A stretch of DNA of 64,000 bases from Histomonas meleagridis. Its lineage: Eukaryota; Parabasalia; Tritrichomonadida; Dientamoebidae. The stretch spans positions 434,001 to 498,000 of the forward strand of contig WSYJ01000099.1 in the NCBI GenBank assembly GCA_020186115.1, read 5' to 3'. How positions within the stretch are numbered: position 1 is the first letter of the stretch; each line of letters opens with the position of its first letter. The notes under the pieces were generated by a model, which worked only from the letters and a program-made list of their open reading frames with translations, did no database searches and was not told the DNA's origin. The translations under genes were made by a program, and so were the position numbers. Of the stretch, positions 10,009 to 20,650 are shown in pieces.

Positions 10009-11358
10009 TTACGCGTGTTGCCAATTGGTGAAAATAGGGCTTTCTTTAATCATTGAATGTCGATTGAAATGAGGAACAACAGATGTTCTTCTTGCAGCAA
10101 TTTGTACTGGAGTAGTAGGCTTCAAAGAAGATCTACTTGCTGATTTTTTTAATGGTGGTGAATGTTGTGCTTGAGCATCATTGAATTTTGTTGATCTAGC
10201 AGAATTTGGTCTTAAAGTTGAATACTGTGCTTCTGCGAATGGGTTTTCTCTTTGAATGTGAAATTCGTCTGCAGTTTTTGTTAAATTTGATGTTCTTGAT
10301 AATACTAAAGACGCACGTTTTCTTCTTGTTGGTTGGCTAGCAAATGTACCTGCAAATATATCATTGATATATTTTTCCTTTAACGATGCTTTTAATGACT
10401 GATAAACTTTCCTTTCGAATCCGAACACACCCCTCTCAATTTGCTCGTTTAACGGTTGCTCGAGATAACCGTCGTCCAAAAAAGTGGCCAAAACATATTT
10501 TGCCAAATTTGACTTTTCTTTGCCGAGTTTTATGATGACAAAATATTCTGTTAGCGAGAACCATGGGTGGTGTTTAATTCCTTCTGTTGATATACGTGCG
10601 AGTGGATTCTTTTTGAGCATTTGATTAAGGAGATCAACAATTTCATTGCTTAATGTCATATCAGATGGAAATTGTAAATTCGAATATTTGATTTCTTCTG
10701 CTGTTTGGTTTTGATCCTTCCCATTAAATGGTAAATGACCTGTGACCATTTCATATAAAATAATTCCTAAATTCCAATAATCGGATTCTTTGTTGTAACC
10801 TTGCTCTTTTAACATTTCTGGTGGTGAGTATTCTGTTTTACCGCAAATTTCTTGGAAAATTTCATTTTCATCTTCATATAAGTCAGATTCGCTAAAATCA
10901 AAAAATCTGATGTTATTGTTAGCATCTAGCAGAATGTTGTCAGGGCTGATGTTCCTGATGATTACCTTAAGCTTGTTATGAAGATATTCAATAATGACAA
11001 ATAATTCACAAAAGAAGTGACGAGCATCAATTTCAGAAAGATGTATGTTTTCTTTGATATGTTGGGATAGGGTACGAGTTGGTAAATTTTCTTGGCATAT
11101 ATAATAATTTGTTTTATCTTCAAAACTTGTAATGTAAGTAGATATCAATGGATAACTTGCTCTCTTTAATATGCTTATTTCTTGGTTAACTTTAGCAGCG
11201 AGCAAGTTTGGATTTTTGACATTTTTTGGTATGACTTTGATTGATACTTTATTATGGGTTTCTTCATAAATTCCTGACCATATGACTGCATTTCCTGTTT
11301 CAAAAGATTTTTCCGTGAATGTAATACCGCTAATACTTTTACCTTTTAAATTTTCCAT
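10009..11358 (-). CDS. CAMK/AGC-like protein pseudokinase
   Basis: A 449-residue protein with a kinase fold at about 12-275: Lys41 in 'VSIKVI', Glu60 of helix C, 'YSPPE' (APE motif) at 177-181, 'SDYWNLGIILYEMVTGHLPF' and a C-lobe end 'NPLARISTEGIKHHPWF'. The catalytic loop is 'IIRNISPDN' at 133-141, so the HRD aspartate is Asn136 and the loop lysine is Ser138; DFG is DFS (154-156). The catalytic base is therefore missing and phosphotransfer is unlikely. The C-terminal 170 residues are Ser/Arg-rich and probably disordered. It may act as a scaffold or decoy. Trichomonads have very large kinomes in which such members occur. Confidence 0.85.
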   Translation of the reverse strand: MENLKGKSISGITFTEKSFETGNAVIWSGIYEETHNKVSIKVIPKNVKNPNLLAAKVNQEISILKRASYPLISTYITSFEDKTNYYICQENLPTRTLSQHIKENIHLSEIDARHFFCELFVIIEYLHNKLKVIIRNISPDNILLDANNNIRFFDFSESDLYEDENEIFQEICGKTEYSPPEMLKEQGYNKESDYWNLGIILYEMVTGHLPFNGKDQNQTAEEIKYSNLQFPSDMTLSNEIVDLLNQMLKKNPLARISTEGIKHHPWFSLTEYFVIIKLGKEKSNLAKYVLATFLDDGYLEQPLNEQIERGVFGFERKVYQSLKASLKEKYINDIFAGTFASQPTRRKRASLVLSRTSNLTKTADEFHIQRENPFAEAQYSTLRPNSARSTKFNDAQAQHSPPLKKSASRSSLKPTTPVQIAARRTSVVPHFNRHSMIKESPIFTNWQHA

Positions 11359-11956
11359 CCAGAAAAGAAATGAGTTAACCCATTCAAATTATTTTCCCAT
11401 AAATAACAAGAATATTTCGACTTTTTCAATCGCAACTTATGGGTAAACTGACTTTTAGAGAAACCCTAACGTGATTTTCACTGCTTTCTTCTGTGTAATC
11501 ACTTTTTCAATCAATTGAAAAATGTGAAATAAAATGCATTCAAAAAATTGTGTTCTGAGAGTTCGATGAAGTTTTGTTGAAAAACAAAAAGAATTCATTC
11601 CAATATCTACGGAAACTAAGTTCCCATAAAACTGAATGGACGCAAATTGTTTGCTTTTTGGGTTAATCTAAATGGAAAGATATTTTTAGATATCAATTAA
11701 AACTTAAAGACCAAATGGTACAAGCTTGCGATTTTTTGTTTTCAATTCCTTTTTTTTTTGCATATAAAGTAACTTTATATACATCAATTAATTTCAGAAG
11801 TTATTAATCATATAATTAAAAAATGAAATCCTTTAAGTAAATGTATTAAGAAAATAAATGAAGCACATTCTTTAAAACAATTATATGTGCTTGGGAGATT
11901 ATTGAGTTTTGATCATAACAAGTTTTTGGAGCACGTTAACTTAAAAATCTTGTAAA
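11359..11956. other. intergenic with a coding-like remnant and palindrome
   Basis: Most of this divergent-promoter spacer is plain AT-rich DNA. TATAAAGTAACTTTATA near 11764 is a palindrome with one central base. From about 11829 to 11940 one plus-strand frame is open for 37 codons and looks coding ('KINEAHSLKQLYVLGRLLSF') but has no ATG; it may be the tail of a lost gene. The CFAP410-like start follows 17 bp later. Confidence 0.4.
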
Positions 11957-12547
11957 ATGAATTCAAATGGAACACTTACAAAAGAAATGATATTACAAAA
12001 AACCAAAAATACTAAGCTAGAAGATGTAAAGAATATTTCATTCTGGGGATTAAAACTTACTAACATTGATATAATTCGTTCTATTAAAAATGTTGAATCA
12101 ATTGCTTTATCTGCAAACAACATAACTTCGCTGGAAGTATTTCAATATTGCTCAAAGCTACGTGAACTTTTCTTAAGGAAGAATCAAATATCTTCTTTAT
12201 CAGAATTAAAGTATCTTCAGAAATTAAAGAATCTGCGAACACTTTGGTTAACTGACAATCCCATTACAAAGCAAAATGACTACAGATTATTTGTTATTTC
12301 AACTTTACCACAAGTAACAAAACTTGATCAAATTGATATAACTCCAGAAGAACAAGCACAAGCTAAATCCAAGTTTTCTAATCCTACTCGCGAGGTTAAA
12401 AAAGAGACTGCAAAACCCAATCCAACACAAGTTTGTATATTGCAATCGATATCACATCTTTTACCTGCATTAGATGAAGCGTCATTAAGCATTTTGAGTG
12501 ATAAAATTTTGGAAGTTAAAAAAGAAAAGCAGAAAAACTCTTTATAA
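11957..12547 (+). CDS. CFAP410: CFAP410 (C21orf2)-like leucine-rich-repeat ciliary protein
   Basis: A 196-residue protein with N-terminal LRRs at about 20-135: 'ISFWGLKLTNIDIIRSIKNV', 'SIALSANNITSL', 'LRELFLRKNQISSLSELKYL', 'LRTLWLTDNPI', then an LRR cap 'STLPQVTKLDQIDITPEEQ'. The order and spacing follow human C21orf2/CFAP410 ('LNCWGSRLTDISI', 'LYLRRNRIPSLAEL', 'VLWLAENP'). The C-terminal helix 'SISHLLPALDEASLSILSDK' matches its helical bundle. The family acts at ciliary bases, with NEK1 in mammals, and is kept in flagellated protists. It is tail to tail with the next gene, 15 bp between stops. Confidence 0.85.
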   Translation: MNSNGTLTKEMILQKTKNTKLEDVKNISFWGLKLTNIDIIRSIKNVESIALSANNITSLEVFQYCSKLRELFLRKNQISSLSELKYLQKLKNLRTLWLTDNPITKQNDYRLFVISTLPQVTKLDQIDITPEEQAQAKSKFSNPTREVKKETAKPNPTQVCILQSISHLLPALDEASLSILSDKILEVKKEKQKNSL

Positions 12548-12562
12548 AACAGTAATCTATGT

Positions 12563-13339
12563 TCATTTGTTATTTTGGTTATTTTTGTTGTACATATCCG
12601 AAGCAGCTGTAACTAATTTCTTGAAGCTTTCAAGATAAGCCACAGGTTTTGGTGGAGAATCTTCTTCAATATTGGTTTCATCACCAGGTGGAGTATCTTT
12701 AATTTCTTCATTAGGCTTTGGTTTATTGGTTTGAGTTTGAGCTGGGGTATCTTTAATTTCTTCATTAGGCTTTGGTTTATTGGTTTTATCACTTGGAAAA
12801 TTATCTTCTTGATCAAATGAAAATAATGATTTTTGAAAGGTTTCTTTCTTAATCATCCTAAGGCCATATGGATTAAGGGAGTCAGGTAGGACATGCTTAT
12901 ATTCAAGTATATTTGTTGATTTTTGGCTTGTTTTATTTTCGATATTACGGACTTTTGAAATTTGGTCTTGATCATCTGGACTTTCATTGGATAAAATTTG
13001 GCTGTTACCTGATTGCTGAAATAGTTCTTTGTGATTGAAGATTTTATGATATATATCTTTTCCATTCGGATCATAAAGTCGAACGATATTATTTGAGACA
13101 ACTTCTTGATCCTTTTCGAAAATAAGTTGCTTTAGATTTAATATAATGTCAAATATTGTTTTGAATATACTTTCTTTTTTATCTTTACTTTCATCTGTTG
13201 TTTGAGTTTGATTTGCATCATTCCTAGACTTTAATCCAGAAATAATTAACCTGACACCGAAAAATATCATTCCAATAGAGAGAAATGCAAGAAAAGTTAA
13301 CAGGTCTCCATCCATTAGATGGTCAAAAGTTGGAAACAT
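12563..13339 (-). CDS. single-pass membrane protein of unknown function
   Basis: A 258-residue protein. Residues about 12-34 ('DLLTFLAFLSIGMIFFGVRL') form one transmembrane segment close to the N-terminus, followed by a polar, low-complexity cytosolic or lumenal part. An 18-residue unit with 'TNKPKPNEEIKDTP' occurs twice in tandem (period 54 bp, about 12690-12790). No domain is recognised. A GTG at 13345 opens the frame two codons earlier, but ATG 13339 is the natural start. AACCGTA lies upstream at 13351. Confidence 0.65.
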   Translation of the reverse strand: MFPTFDHLMDGDLLTFLAFLSIGMIFFGVRLIISGLKSRNDANQTQTTDESKDKKESIFKTIFDIILNLKQLIFEKDQEVVSNNIVRLYDPNGKDIYHKIFNHKELFQQSGNSQILSNESPDDQDQISKVRNIENKTSQKSTNILEYKHVLPDSLNPYGLRMIKKETFQKSLFSFDQEDNFPSDKTNKPKPNEEIKDTPAQTQTNKPKPNEEIKDTPPGDETNIEEDSPPKPVAYLESFKKLVTAASDMYNKNNQNNK

Positions 13340-13785
13340 GACCACAAAACAACCGTATTTCTTCCATTCAAATTATCAGAAAAAGTGAAACTACATTATT
13401 TTTTCTTTGTGATTTATTGCAAGATTTAAGAATGATTAAAACTATTTCATTTAAACATTCTTAAATTAAGTATTGTTAAGTTCATGCATTTAATTATTTT
13501 TCATTTATTCATTCATTTAATTCGATTTTTTTGTTTGAAGAATGGGTCCCAATTTGACCTTGAAAAAATGGCGCCAAAAATAAACAATAATTATTTCAAA
13601 ATACTATCAATATCAACAATTTTATTTTGTATAATATATGTTAAAAATTGTATTTTTATTAAATATATTAGAATAATAATAGTTACTATATATTTATCAA
13701 GATATTATAATTTTAATATTAAACGGTTAAATTAAATAGAATAAACTTTACAATAGTTGAAAGTTATATTCCGCGCCAAAAACAA
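13340..13785. other. intergenic, no convincing gene
   Basis: A divergent-promoter gap. It contains an 83-codon frame (13484-13735) rich in Ile, Phe and Asn with composition like the surrounding non-coding DNA, which I do not accept as a gene. AAACGGTTAA at 13721-13730 is a probable promoter motif of the HMG-box gene 56 bp downstream. Confidence 0.5.
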
Positions 13786-14352
13786 ATGGATTTTAGTACT
13801 CTGGACCAAGCCCGACATTGGGTCCGTCAAGGACATGAAGATGTAGATAATGCAAAAAGGCCACCAAATGCCTTTATTTTATATTCTCAAACAATGAGAA
13901 CATCTGTTCGACAAGAAAATCCATCATTATCTAATATTGAAGTTTCACGAATTCTAGGAAAGATGTGGAAAGAGGTTCCTAGTGAAACAAAACTACAATA
14001 TAAACAAAAGGCACAAGTTCTTCAGGAAGAATTCAAAAAAGACCATCCAAATTACACATACAGAAAAGCTAGAAGGAAGAAGGAATTAAATGAGTTACTC
14101 ACAAAGAATGCTAGCTTTAACTCAATGGATCCTCCATTTGCTTATCCTCCAATGATGGCATATTATCAACAAAGCCAGCCAATGATGCAAATGCAAGGCT
14201 ATCCAATGCAAGGTCAGCAGATGCAGCAAATGCCACAAATTCCTCAGATGACTGATCAAAATGTTCCTCAACAACAGGCTCAAATGCAACAAAATCTACC
14301 ATATCAAACACAAATGCAATATCCGCAGCAGAACATGTATGGTATGCAATAA
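13786..14352 (+). CDS. HMG-box DNA-binding protein (SOX/MATA-like)
   Basis: A 188-residue protein. One HMG box covers about 24-95: 'KRPPNAFILYSQTMR', 'NIEVSRILGKMWKEVPSE', 'YKQKAQVLQEEFKKDHPNY', then a basic 'RKARRKKEL'. The 'RPPNAF' opening and 'GKMWK' are typical of sequence-specific SOX/mating-type boxes rather than of tandem-box HMGB proteins. From 110 on the protein is Met/Gln/Pro-rich, resembling an activation domain. It is likely a nuclear transcription regulator. The ATG is the only in-frame one before the box. Confidence 0.85.
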   Translation: MDFSTLDQARHWVRQGHEDVDNAKRPPNAFILYSQTMRTSVRQENPSLSNIEVSRILGKMWKEVPSETKLQYKQKAQVLQEEFKKDHPNYTYRKARRKKELNELLTKNASFNSMDPPFAYPPMMAYYQQSQPMMQMQGYPMQGQQMQQMPQIPQMTDQNVPQQQAQMQQNLPYQTQMQYPQQNMYGMQ

Positions 14353-14478
14353 GATGCTGAAATTAATAAACAAAAATGAGATAAATGGTTTTTTCTTGTT
14401 ATTGAAACATTTACAATAAAACTTTTTGAATTTCGTACGTTAATTTGTAAAGTATTTAATTTCAATCTACTTTTCAAG

Positions 14479-17400
14479 ATGGAGGAATTTTTACTTCCTC
14501 CTTCCATTAATGAAATCATAGATCGGCAATTCTACGTTGTTTTAACATATGACCTACAATATAAAAAATTATACAAAGTTACAAATCAAGTTGATTTTCT
14601 ACTATCGAAATTTGGATTAAATTTTATATCATCTCTACTTTCATATTCATTTGATATTCTTTGTGGAAACATTCAAGCCAATGTCAGACCTAAAGATATC
14701 CGTGATATTATAGGATTTGTTGTATCAAGAAATCAAAATATTTTAGTTTTTTATACAGAAGTATCACGTTTTTTTGATTCTTTACCAACATTTCCAAAGA
14801 AGATTTTAGATTATTTATCATTTTATAATTCCTTTCCATTAGTTCTTGGAGGAATCCGATCAAAACATTCCGAAGAATCAATTAATTATCTTAAAAAAGA
14901 ACTTATACCATTACTTCAAGATTTTTCAGACTTTCATATTCCCATTGCATTACGAATACTTTTTTTAGAGATTGGAATATCAATGAATAGTTTGCCAAAA
15001 TCCTTATTCGATACCGATGAAGAATATGAAAGTAATCAACAAACGATTAGTTTAGATATTGAATCTGATTTATATTCATTTTTTTCGGATTTTTCACCAA
15101 ATGAAATTTTGACTGAACATTTCATCAAATCTTTTTTTAAGTCATTTCCAAGTATTTCCTTTGGAGAATTTCTAATAGAACTTTCATCCCATGAGAAATA
15201 TTTAAATTATTTTTATCAAAACGAATGTTTTCCATTATTTAATACCATTTTAAGCTCATTAAACATTGAAACATTTATACAACAAATTGATATTCCACGA
15301 TTAAAAACATTAAATAATAAAGGAATACATTTTCTTTTTCGAATTATTTCTAATTTATTTGATAATCATGAAATTGATTCATCACAATTATTAACAAATT
15401 GGAAGAACAAAGATTCGCAATTTAAATTTTTATCGATAATTCCCGAAATTAATTATTTAACATTTAAATTTAATGATTCTAAACAAACAGATTTATGTTT
15501 TGGTTCAAAAAGTTATTTAAAGTTTATCATAAATTATGATGAACCAAAAGAAATTATCAATTTTTTTGTAAGAAATAGTTCAATTAATTCATGTTTAACA
15601 TTATATACGATATTACAAATCAAGAAAGATTGTAAAGATTTGTTTCCATTAATTTGTAATATATTATCAAATGATTTCTTTAAAACTGCATCCAAATCAC
15701 AATATCTTGAAGAGATTTGGCGAATTGATTCGAAGGCAATTATAAATTTATGTCAAAACCATAATAACATTTATGAAATTTTTAATATAACACCACAAAA
15801 GTATCGAAATCTTTTATTTAACTCATCGAATATATCATTTTCGACTAAATTAGCTGTTTATGCATCATATTATAAAATTATCTCATTTTCGGATTTTATT
15901 AAGGATAAATTAAAAAACATTGATATCATAACTGATACTTTAATAAATGAATTAAATAATATTTCGGATGAATCGATTAATGAGTTTTTAAAGTTTTCAT
16001 ATGAATCTATTAATGAATTATCGACTTTATCACGTAAAAAAATTGTGAATTTTTATGAGAAAATTAAATCGACGCGTTTAAACATTACAACTAAATATGA
16101 CTTTATACCGAAAATCATTAAATCTACAGAAGAATTAAAGTTTGAAGCTTCACGAAGATTCGAAAGTTATTTAAATAATGAAATAACAATTAATGAGTTA
16201 TGTAATATAATACGTAAAATTCGTGACGAGAAATATGAATTATATGAATATATGATCATAGTATTAATTAATGATTTGACGTATTTAAAATTACATTCTG
16301 AAGAAGAATCAATAAAATTAATAAATTTAATATGTGAATTAATAAAATTTAAATTGTTAAAAGAAAAACAAATCGATTTAATATTCTCATTTATATATAA
16401 ATCGATTAATGATTTAAAGAAAAATAATCCAAACTTTATATATTCGATTAAAATATTACAAGTTATAATACCTAACTTACAAAATCATACATATTTCGGT
16501 TCTCTTTTGTTACAAAGTGATAATTTTAAGAAAGAATCCCCTATAACATATAAACAAATTGAAGAAAATATGAAAACTTTCACTTTTTTAGAATTTTCTG
16601 ATTTTGTTTCTGAGTTAATTGTGCATAAACATTTAAATAAATTTCATAACATTAATATACCAACCATAAAAGAATTAACAAATATTAATGAGTTACTTAA
16701 GAATAATTTAATAAATAATTTCATGAAATTATTTGATAAATATAAAGATACATATATTGAATATTTTTCGAATGTAATTATTAATTATTATTTAGAAAAT
16801 CCAAATAAAATATCATTAATATTAAACATAATTTATAAAATTAATAATAATAACTTCGAAACTAATATAATACAAAATTGTTGTTATAAATTTTATCTTT
16901 TTTTTAATGATCCTAAATTCAAACAAGAAAATGGTCTAATGTTACGTCGCAAAGTCATTTTATTAGGTCGAATCATTGGCTTTTTAACATTATACATAAA
17001 CAAGCCAAAAAATTTACGATATTTACAATTAAACAAATTAATAATATATTCATTATCAAATGGAAAATTATATGGAATTATACCATTTATTACATCGATA
17101 TTCTTACAAAGTAGTCCATATTTTTATCCACCGAATCCATATACTTCATCTATTTTATCTTTGTTGGGATCAATATATATTATCCCATATCTAAAAACAT
17201 TCATAAAAAATAATATAAAATATTTGTTCGATCATTTCGGTGTTTCTTTAGAGAACATTCAAATGATTGATGGTTTATTTACTGATAAATTAAATGATAA
17301 TTTCGATTTTTATGTGCGTCCTTTTAATTTGTTTTATACTTTTACTGAGCCACAAATTAAACGAATTATTACATTCGATCAAAACCTTTACTTTTGTTTC

Positions 17401-19935
17401 ATATCTTATTGTTTAAAGATTCCCGAAATTTTAAAATCTTCAAATTATATAACAATTAAAATGAAAATCATTTGGAATGTTTATAATTTGATTAAATCAG
17501 AATCTTTAAAAATCTCGAGAATTGTAATTTCAACAATTACTTATACATTGTTAAATGATTTAATGAATATAAATGAAAAAAATTGTATAATAGAAACAGC
17601 AAAACAATTAACAAAACATTTGGCGAATTCTTTAGTATCACAAAAAATATTCTTTAATTATGAAAATTTATTTAAGAAATTATTAAATAAAATAGTTACA
17701 AACAACAATGATCAAAAAATTATCGAAAAAATTATACAATTAAATGAATTATGGATTCATCAATTTTTAAGTAACGTGATAACCGCCCTATCGTTTTACG
17801 ATATAAAAGAAAAAATTCAAAACGTTACATTGGACGATAATAGTAAACCTAACAATTATTACGTTAATATTATCAAAAATTCTTTAAATAGTCAATTAAT
17901 GATGTTAACTACTTCACCAGAAAAATTTAAGTTTTCAAATTATAATGATTTTAAAATAAATAAAGAAATTGAAAAATATTGTGTTAATGTTGAAACAATT
18001 TGTAATTATGAATATTCACATGGATATAAAACTATTAATGATTTAATATATATTTCACCATTAAATTATGTTATAAATGATGTTCCTATTTTTAATAAAA
18101 AGATAAATGATGAAGAAGAAGTTAAATCTATTATTTGTACATATTTTATCTTTTATAAGAATTCTAAAATGTATTTATTTCATCAAATTTTAACATATTC
18201 ACTTCTTAAATCATTAAAGAACAAATTCCAAATCACAACGAATTTACAAAATTTTTTCATTAATTATATAAAAATTAATACATTACCATCATTAGCATTA
18301 AATTGTTTAATATCTTTATCAATTATTAATGAGAAACAAATGAATGATATCTTTTTAAGTGTATTAAACAAAGGAAATTATTCATTAAATTATTTGGAAT
18401 CGATAATTAATTTCCTTAAATATTATTTAATTAAAGAAAATAATCAAATCGAAAACTTCATTGAACTTTTATTGTTTTGTTCATTTATATTACCACAAAA
18501 CTCAACGATTTTATATCTACAAAAATTATATTTCGAGTTTAATTATAAAAATATTAACACAACAAATAATAATAATTTAGTAAATAATAATATAAATAAT
18601 GAACAAAAAAACGAAATTTTAAGAAATGATTATTTCACTTATATACAAAAATGGAAAAATTCTTTACGTTCGACAAATGAAACACAAATTTTAAATAACA
18701 TTAAAACTTTTGTTCGTTTTCCACGTGATTTTTATATATCGTTATTTGAAAATGAATTCATAAATATAATAAATAAGTTTTTTAAATGCATAAATAAAGT
18801 AATTGACATCAAATTAATCGAAAATAACATTTTCTCCGCAATTTATTTGATGTTAACTAAAAAGAATTTAAATATTTACACAAAAATTTTTAATATAATT
18901 AAAATACTTATGAAATATGAATTGAATTTCTCGGTTTTGTTTCATGAGTTAAAACCTTTGACATTCCCTTCATTTAGTTTTATTTGGATAACTTTGATAA
19001 CTGATCAAAAATTTGTTTTTAATTTGTTACAATCTATGGATGGCTGGTCAAATTACTTACCTTTATTATGTGATTACTTAGAATTATTAGTTTATTTACA
19101 AAACACTTTTCAACCAAAAATATTCTCTAAATGTTACAAGTCATTTCTAAGATTTTTATTAATTTTATTACATGATTTCCCTGATTTTGTTGCTGCTACT
19201 GCTTCATTGCTGTCTATCGTCTTGACGCCAAATTTCATTCAAATTAAAAACGTTCTTTTCTCGGCCACCCCAAAATCGGTTTTGTCGGTTTCTTTATTAA
19301 CACCTGACTTAAAAATAGATCATTTACCTGATGTTAAACAATTTGCTTTTCAAATAAACACAATTGTATTACCAACAGAAATTGAAGAAAACTTAAAACA
19401 TGTTATTAATGTTAATTTGGATCTAGATATAATCCAAAGTTTGATTTGTTTCATAGAAAACGAGAATTCGTTTATTTCAATTTTGATAAACAGAGCTTTT
19501 GAATTAACGTTCGAACAAAATTCAATGACCTCTCAAAAACCTGCGTTTGTAAGTTTGCCAATTTTTTACTTATGTTGTTATGTTGTGTGTAATTCTTCTT
19601 TAAATACGACGGTTTTGTTTATTGAAGGTTTAGTAGATCAATTAAGATATCCGTCAAGAAATACACATTTCTTTTCAAAAGTTTTAATAGAATTATTAAA
19701 GGCTAACTTGGCAGGAATTGATAATTTATCAATTTCTGAAATGATAACATTATCGTTGGTGAAAAGATTATCAGTGCCTTTGCCTCATCCTTGGGGTTTA
19801 CAAGCTACAATGATTGAGTTGTTTTCGAATAAGGAAATTGGTTTTTGGGATTTTCCTTTTGTAAATGGCAATCAAAAAGTGAAGCTCTTTTTGAGAGCTT
19901 TATCGGCGGTTTTGTCGCCGCAGCCGTTAAATTGA
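14479..19935 (+). CDS. NOT1: NOT1, scaffold of the CCR4-NOT deadenylase complex
   Basis: An 1818-residue helical protein. The C-terminus carries the diagnostic Not1 superfamily end: 'FIEGLVDQLRYPSRNTHFFS' and 'LSVPLPHPWGLQATMIEL', 'GFWDFPFVNGNQKVKLFL' (human CNOT1 'NRPHPWGLLITFIELI', 'FWNHEFV'). A central MIF4G-like, CAF1-binding region lies around residues 800-980, with 'LGRIIGFLTLYINKPKNLRY' and 'YPPNPYTSSILSLLGSIY', matching 'PPNPWTMAIMNVLAE'. It organises the mRNA deadenylation complex in the cytoplasm. Length is slightly below that of animal CNOT1 (about 2300). The middle is extremely Asn/Lys/Ile-rich because of AT bias. The frame is open throughout. Confidence 0.93.
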   Translation: MEEFLLPPSINEIIDRQFYVVLTYDLQYKKLYKVTNQVDFLLSKFGLNFISSLLSYSFDILCGNIQANVRPKDIRDIIGFVVSRNQNILVFYTEVSRFFDSLPTFPKKILDYLSFYNSFPLVLGGIRSKHSEESINYLKKELIPLLQDFSDFHIPIALRILFLEIGISMNSLPKSLFDTDEEYESNQQTISLDIESDLYSFFSDFSPNEILTEHFIKSFFKSFPSISFGEFLIELSSHEKYLNYFYQNECFPLFNTILSSLNIETFIQQIDIPRLKTLNNKGIHFLFRIISNLFDNHEIDSSQLLTNWKNKDSQFKFLSIIPEINYLTFKFNDSKQTDLCFGSKSYLKFIINYDEPKEIINFFVRNSSINSCLTLYTILQIKKDCKDLFPLICNILSNDFFKTASKSQYLEEIWRIDSKAIINLCQNHNNIYEIFNITPQKYRNLLFNSSNISFSTKLAVYASYYKIISFSDFIKDKLKNIDIITDTLINELNNISDESINEFLKFSYESINELSTLSRKKIVNFYEKIKSTRLNITTKYDFIPKIIKSTEELKFEASRRFESYLNNEITINELCNIIRKIRDEKYELYEYMIIVLINDLTYLKLHSEEESIKLINLICELIKFKLLKEKQIDLIFSFIYKSINDLKKNNPNFIYSIKILQVIIPNLQNHTYFGSLLLQSDNFKKESPITYKQIEENMKTFTFLEFSDFVSELIVHKHLNKFHNINIPTIKELTNINELLKNNLINNFMKLFDKYKDTYIEYFSNVIINYYLENPNKISLILNIIYKINNNNFETNIIQNCCYKFYLFFNDPKFKQENGLMLRRKVILLGRIIGFLTLYINKPKNLRYLQLNKLIIYSLSNGKLYGIIPFITSIFLQSSPYFYPPNPYTSSILSLLGSIYIIPYLKTFIKNNIKYLFDHFGVSLENIQMIDGLFTDKLNDNFDFYVRPFNLFYTFTEPQIKRIITFDQNLYFCFISYCLKIPEILKSSNYITIKMKIIWNVYNLIKSESLKISRIVISTITYTLLNDLMNINEKNCIIETAKQLTKHLANSLVSQKIFFNYENLFKKLLNKIVTNNNDQKIIEKIIQLNELWIHQFLSNVITALSFYDIKEKIQNVTLDDNSKPNNYYVNIIKNSLNSQLMMLTTSPEKFKFSNYNDFKINKEIEKYCVNVETICNYEYSHGYKTINDLIYISPLNYVINDVPIFNKKINDEEEVKSIICTYFIFYKNSKMYLFHQILTYSLLKSLKNKFQITTNLQNFFINYIKINTLPSLALNCLISLSIINEKQMNDIFLSVLNKGNYSLNYLESIINFLKYYLIKENNQIENFIELLLFCSFILPQNSTILYLQKLYFEFNYKNINTTNNNNLVNNNINNEQKNEILRNDYFTYIQKWKNSLRSTNETQILNNIKTFVRFPRDFYISLFENEFINIINKFFKCINKVIDIKLIENNIFSAIYLMLTKKNLNIYTKIFNIIKILMKYELNFSVLFHELKPLTFPSFSFIWITLITDQKFVFNLLQSMDGWSNYLPLLCDYLELLVYLQNTFQPKIFSKCYKSFLRFLLILLHDFPDFVAATASLLSIVLTPNFIQIKNVLFSATPKSVLSVSLLTPDLKIDHLPDVKQFAFQINTIVLPTEIEENLKHVINVNLDLDIIQSLICFIENENSFISILINRAFELTFEQNSMTSQKPAFVSLPIFYLCCYVVCNSSLNTTVLFIEGLVDQLRYPSRNTHFFSKVLIELLKANLAGIDNLSISEMITLSLVKRLSVPLPHPWGLQATMIELFSNKEIGFWDFPFVNGNQKVKLFLRALSAVLSPQPLN

Positions 19936-19990
19936 ATAAATGTACGTTTAAATTTACGATTTCATAAATTTTAGATCTTTTTTTGGGCAA

Positions 19991-20542
19991 ATGAATATAT
20001 TTCAACAAGTTTTCGCTAAAGCAAACCTAAACGCAAATATGAAGAAGAACTCAGAAAATATTGATCTAAATTTATTGGATCAATCAAAATTATATGAGAA
20101 AGATCGACCGAGGCCAATTTTAAAAAACAGCACTACAACAAAAAAAACAACACGAAAACCATTGGAAATCGAAAAAGGAAGAAATGTTGAAAAAACAACT
20201 TCAAACATTAGGATTAAAAAATCCACAACTCAAAATGATGATGAAAACAATGAAATTATAGAAAAACAAAAGAAGCTTGAACAGTTAAATATGAAATTAC
20301 AACAACTAGAAAATAATTTATCAAATCTAAAAATGCAAAATCAAAAACTAAAATCCAAAAACAAAGAATTAGAACAAACAATTAAAACTTCAGAAGAAAA
20401 TTCAATGAAAATTTGTCAAGATATTATTGATATCAAAGAATCATTTGATGAAGAAATTGATGAAAAAGTTGAAACATGGGAATTCCAGTTTTATGAACTT
20501 AAGTTTGAAATTGAAGAACGAAAAAAAAGCGTTCAACAGTAA
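19991..20542 (+). CDS. coiled-coil protein of unknown function
   Basis: A 183-residue protein beginning 55 bp after NOT1 on the same strand. Residues 1-80 are basic and polar with a 'RPRPILKNSTTTKKTTRK' stretch; residues about 85-180 form a continuous coiled coil rich in Leu, Lys, Gln and Glu ('LEQLNMKLQQLENNLSNLKM'). No signal or membrane segment. No family is recognised. Basic tail plus coil would suit a cytoskeletal or centromere-linked role, but that is guesswork. Confidence 0.6.
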   Translation: MNIFQQVFAKANLNANMKKNSENIDLNLLDQSKLYEKDRPRPILKNSTTTKKTTRKPLEIEKGRNVEKTTSNIRIKKSTTQNDDENNEIIEKQKKLEQLNMKLQQLENNLSNLKMQNQKLKSKNKELEQTIKTSEENSMKICQDIIDIKESFDEEIDEKVETWEFQFYELKFEIEERKKSVQQ

Positions 20543-20614
20543 ACATTTTGTTGGATTATTTTTGTTCAAACGATCAGTTTAATTGAATGTTTTACATTAT
20601 CGAAAATTTTTGGG

Positions 20615-20626
20615 AAACGGTTTTTT
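20615..20626 (+). promoter_or_regulatory. AAACGGTTTTTT and AACGATCAG motifs before the Rab5-like gene
   Basis: AAACGGTTTTTT lies 25 bp before ATG 20651; AAACGATCAG lies at 20568-20577. AACGAT followed by TCA resembles the Myb-site plus initiator pairing known in Trichomonas. Confidence 0.35.
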
Positions 20627-20650
20627 CTGAATTGCTAAAAGTGCCAATCT

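Noticed and set aside
13484-13735. 83-codon plus-strand frame before the HMG-box gene
   Set aside because: Residue composition (Ile, Phe, Asn, Tyr) is that of translated non-coding AT-rich DNA, and it lies in the promoter gap.
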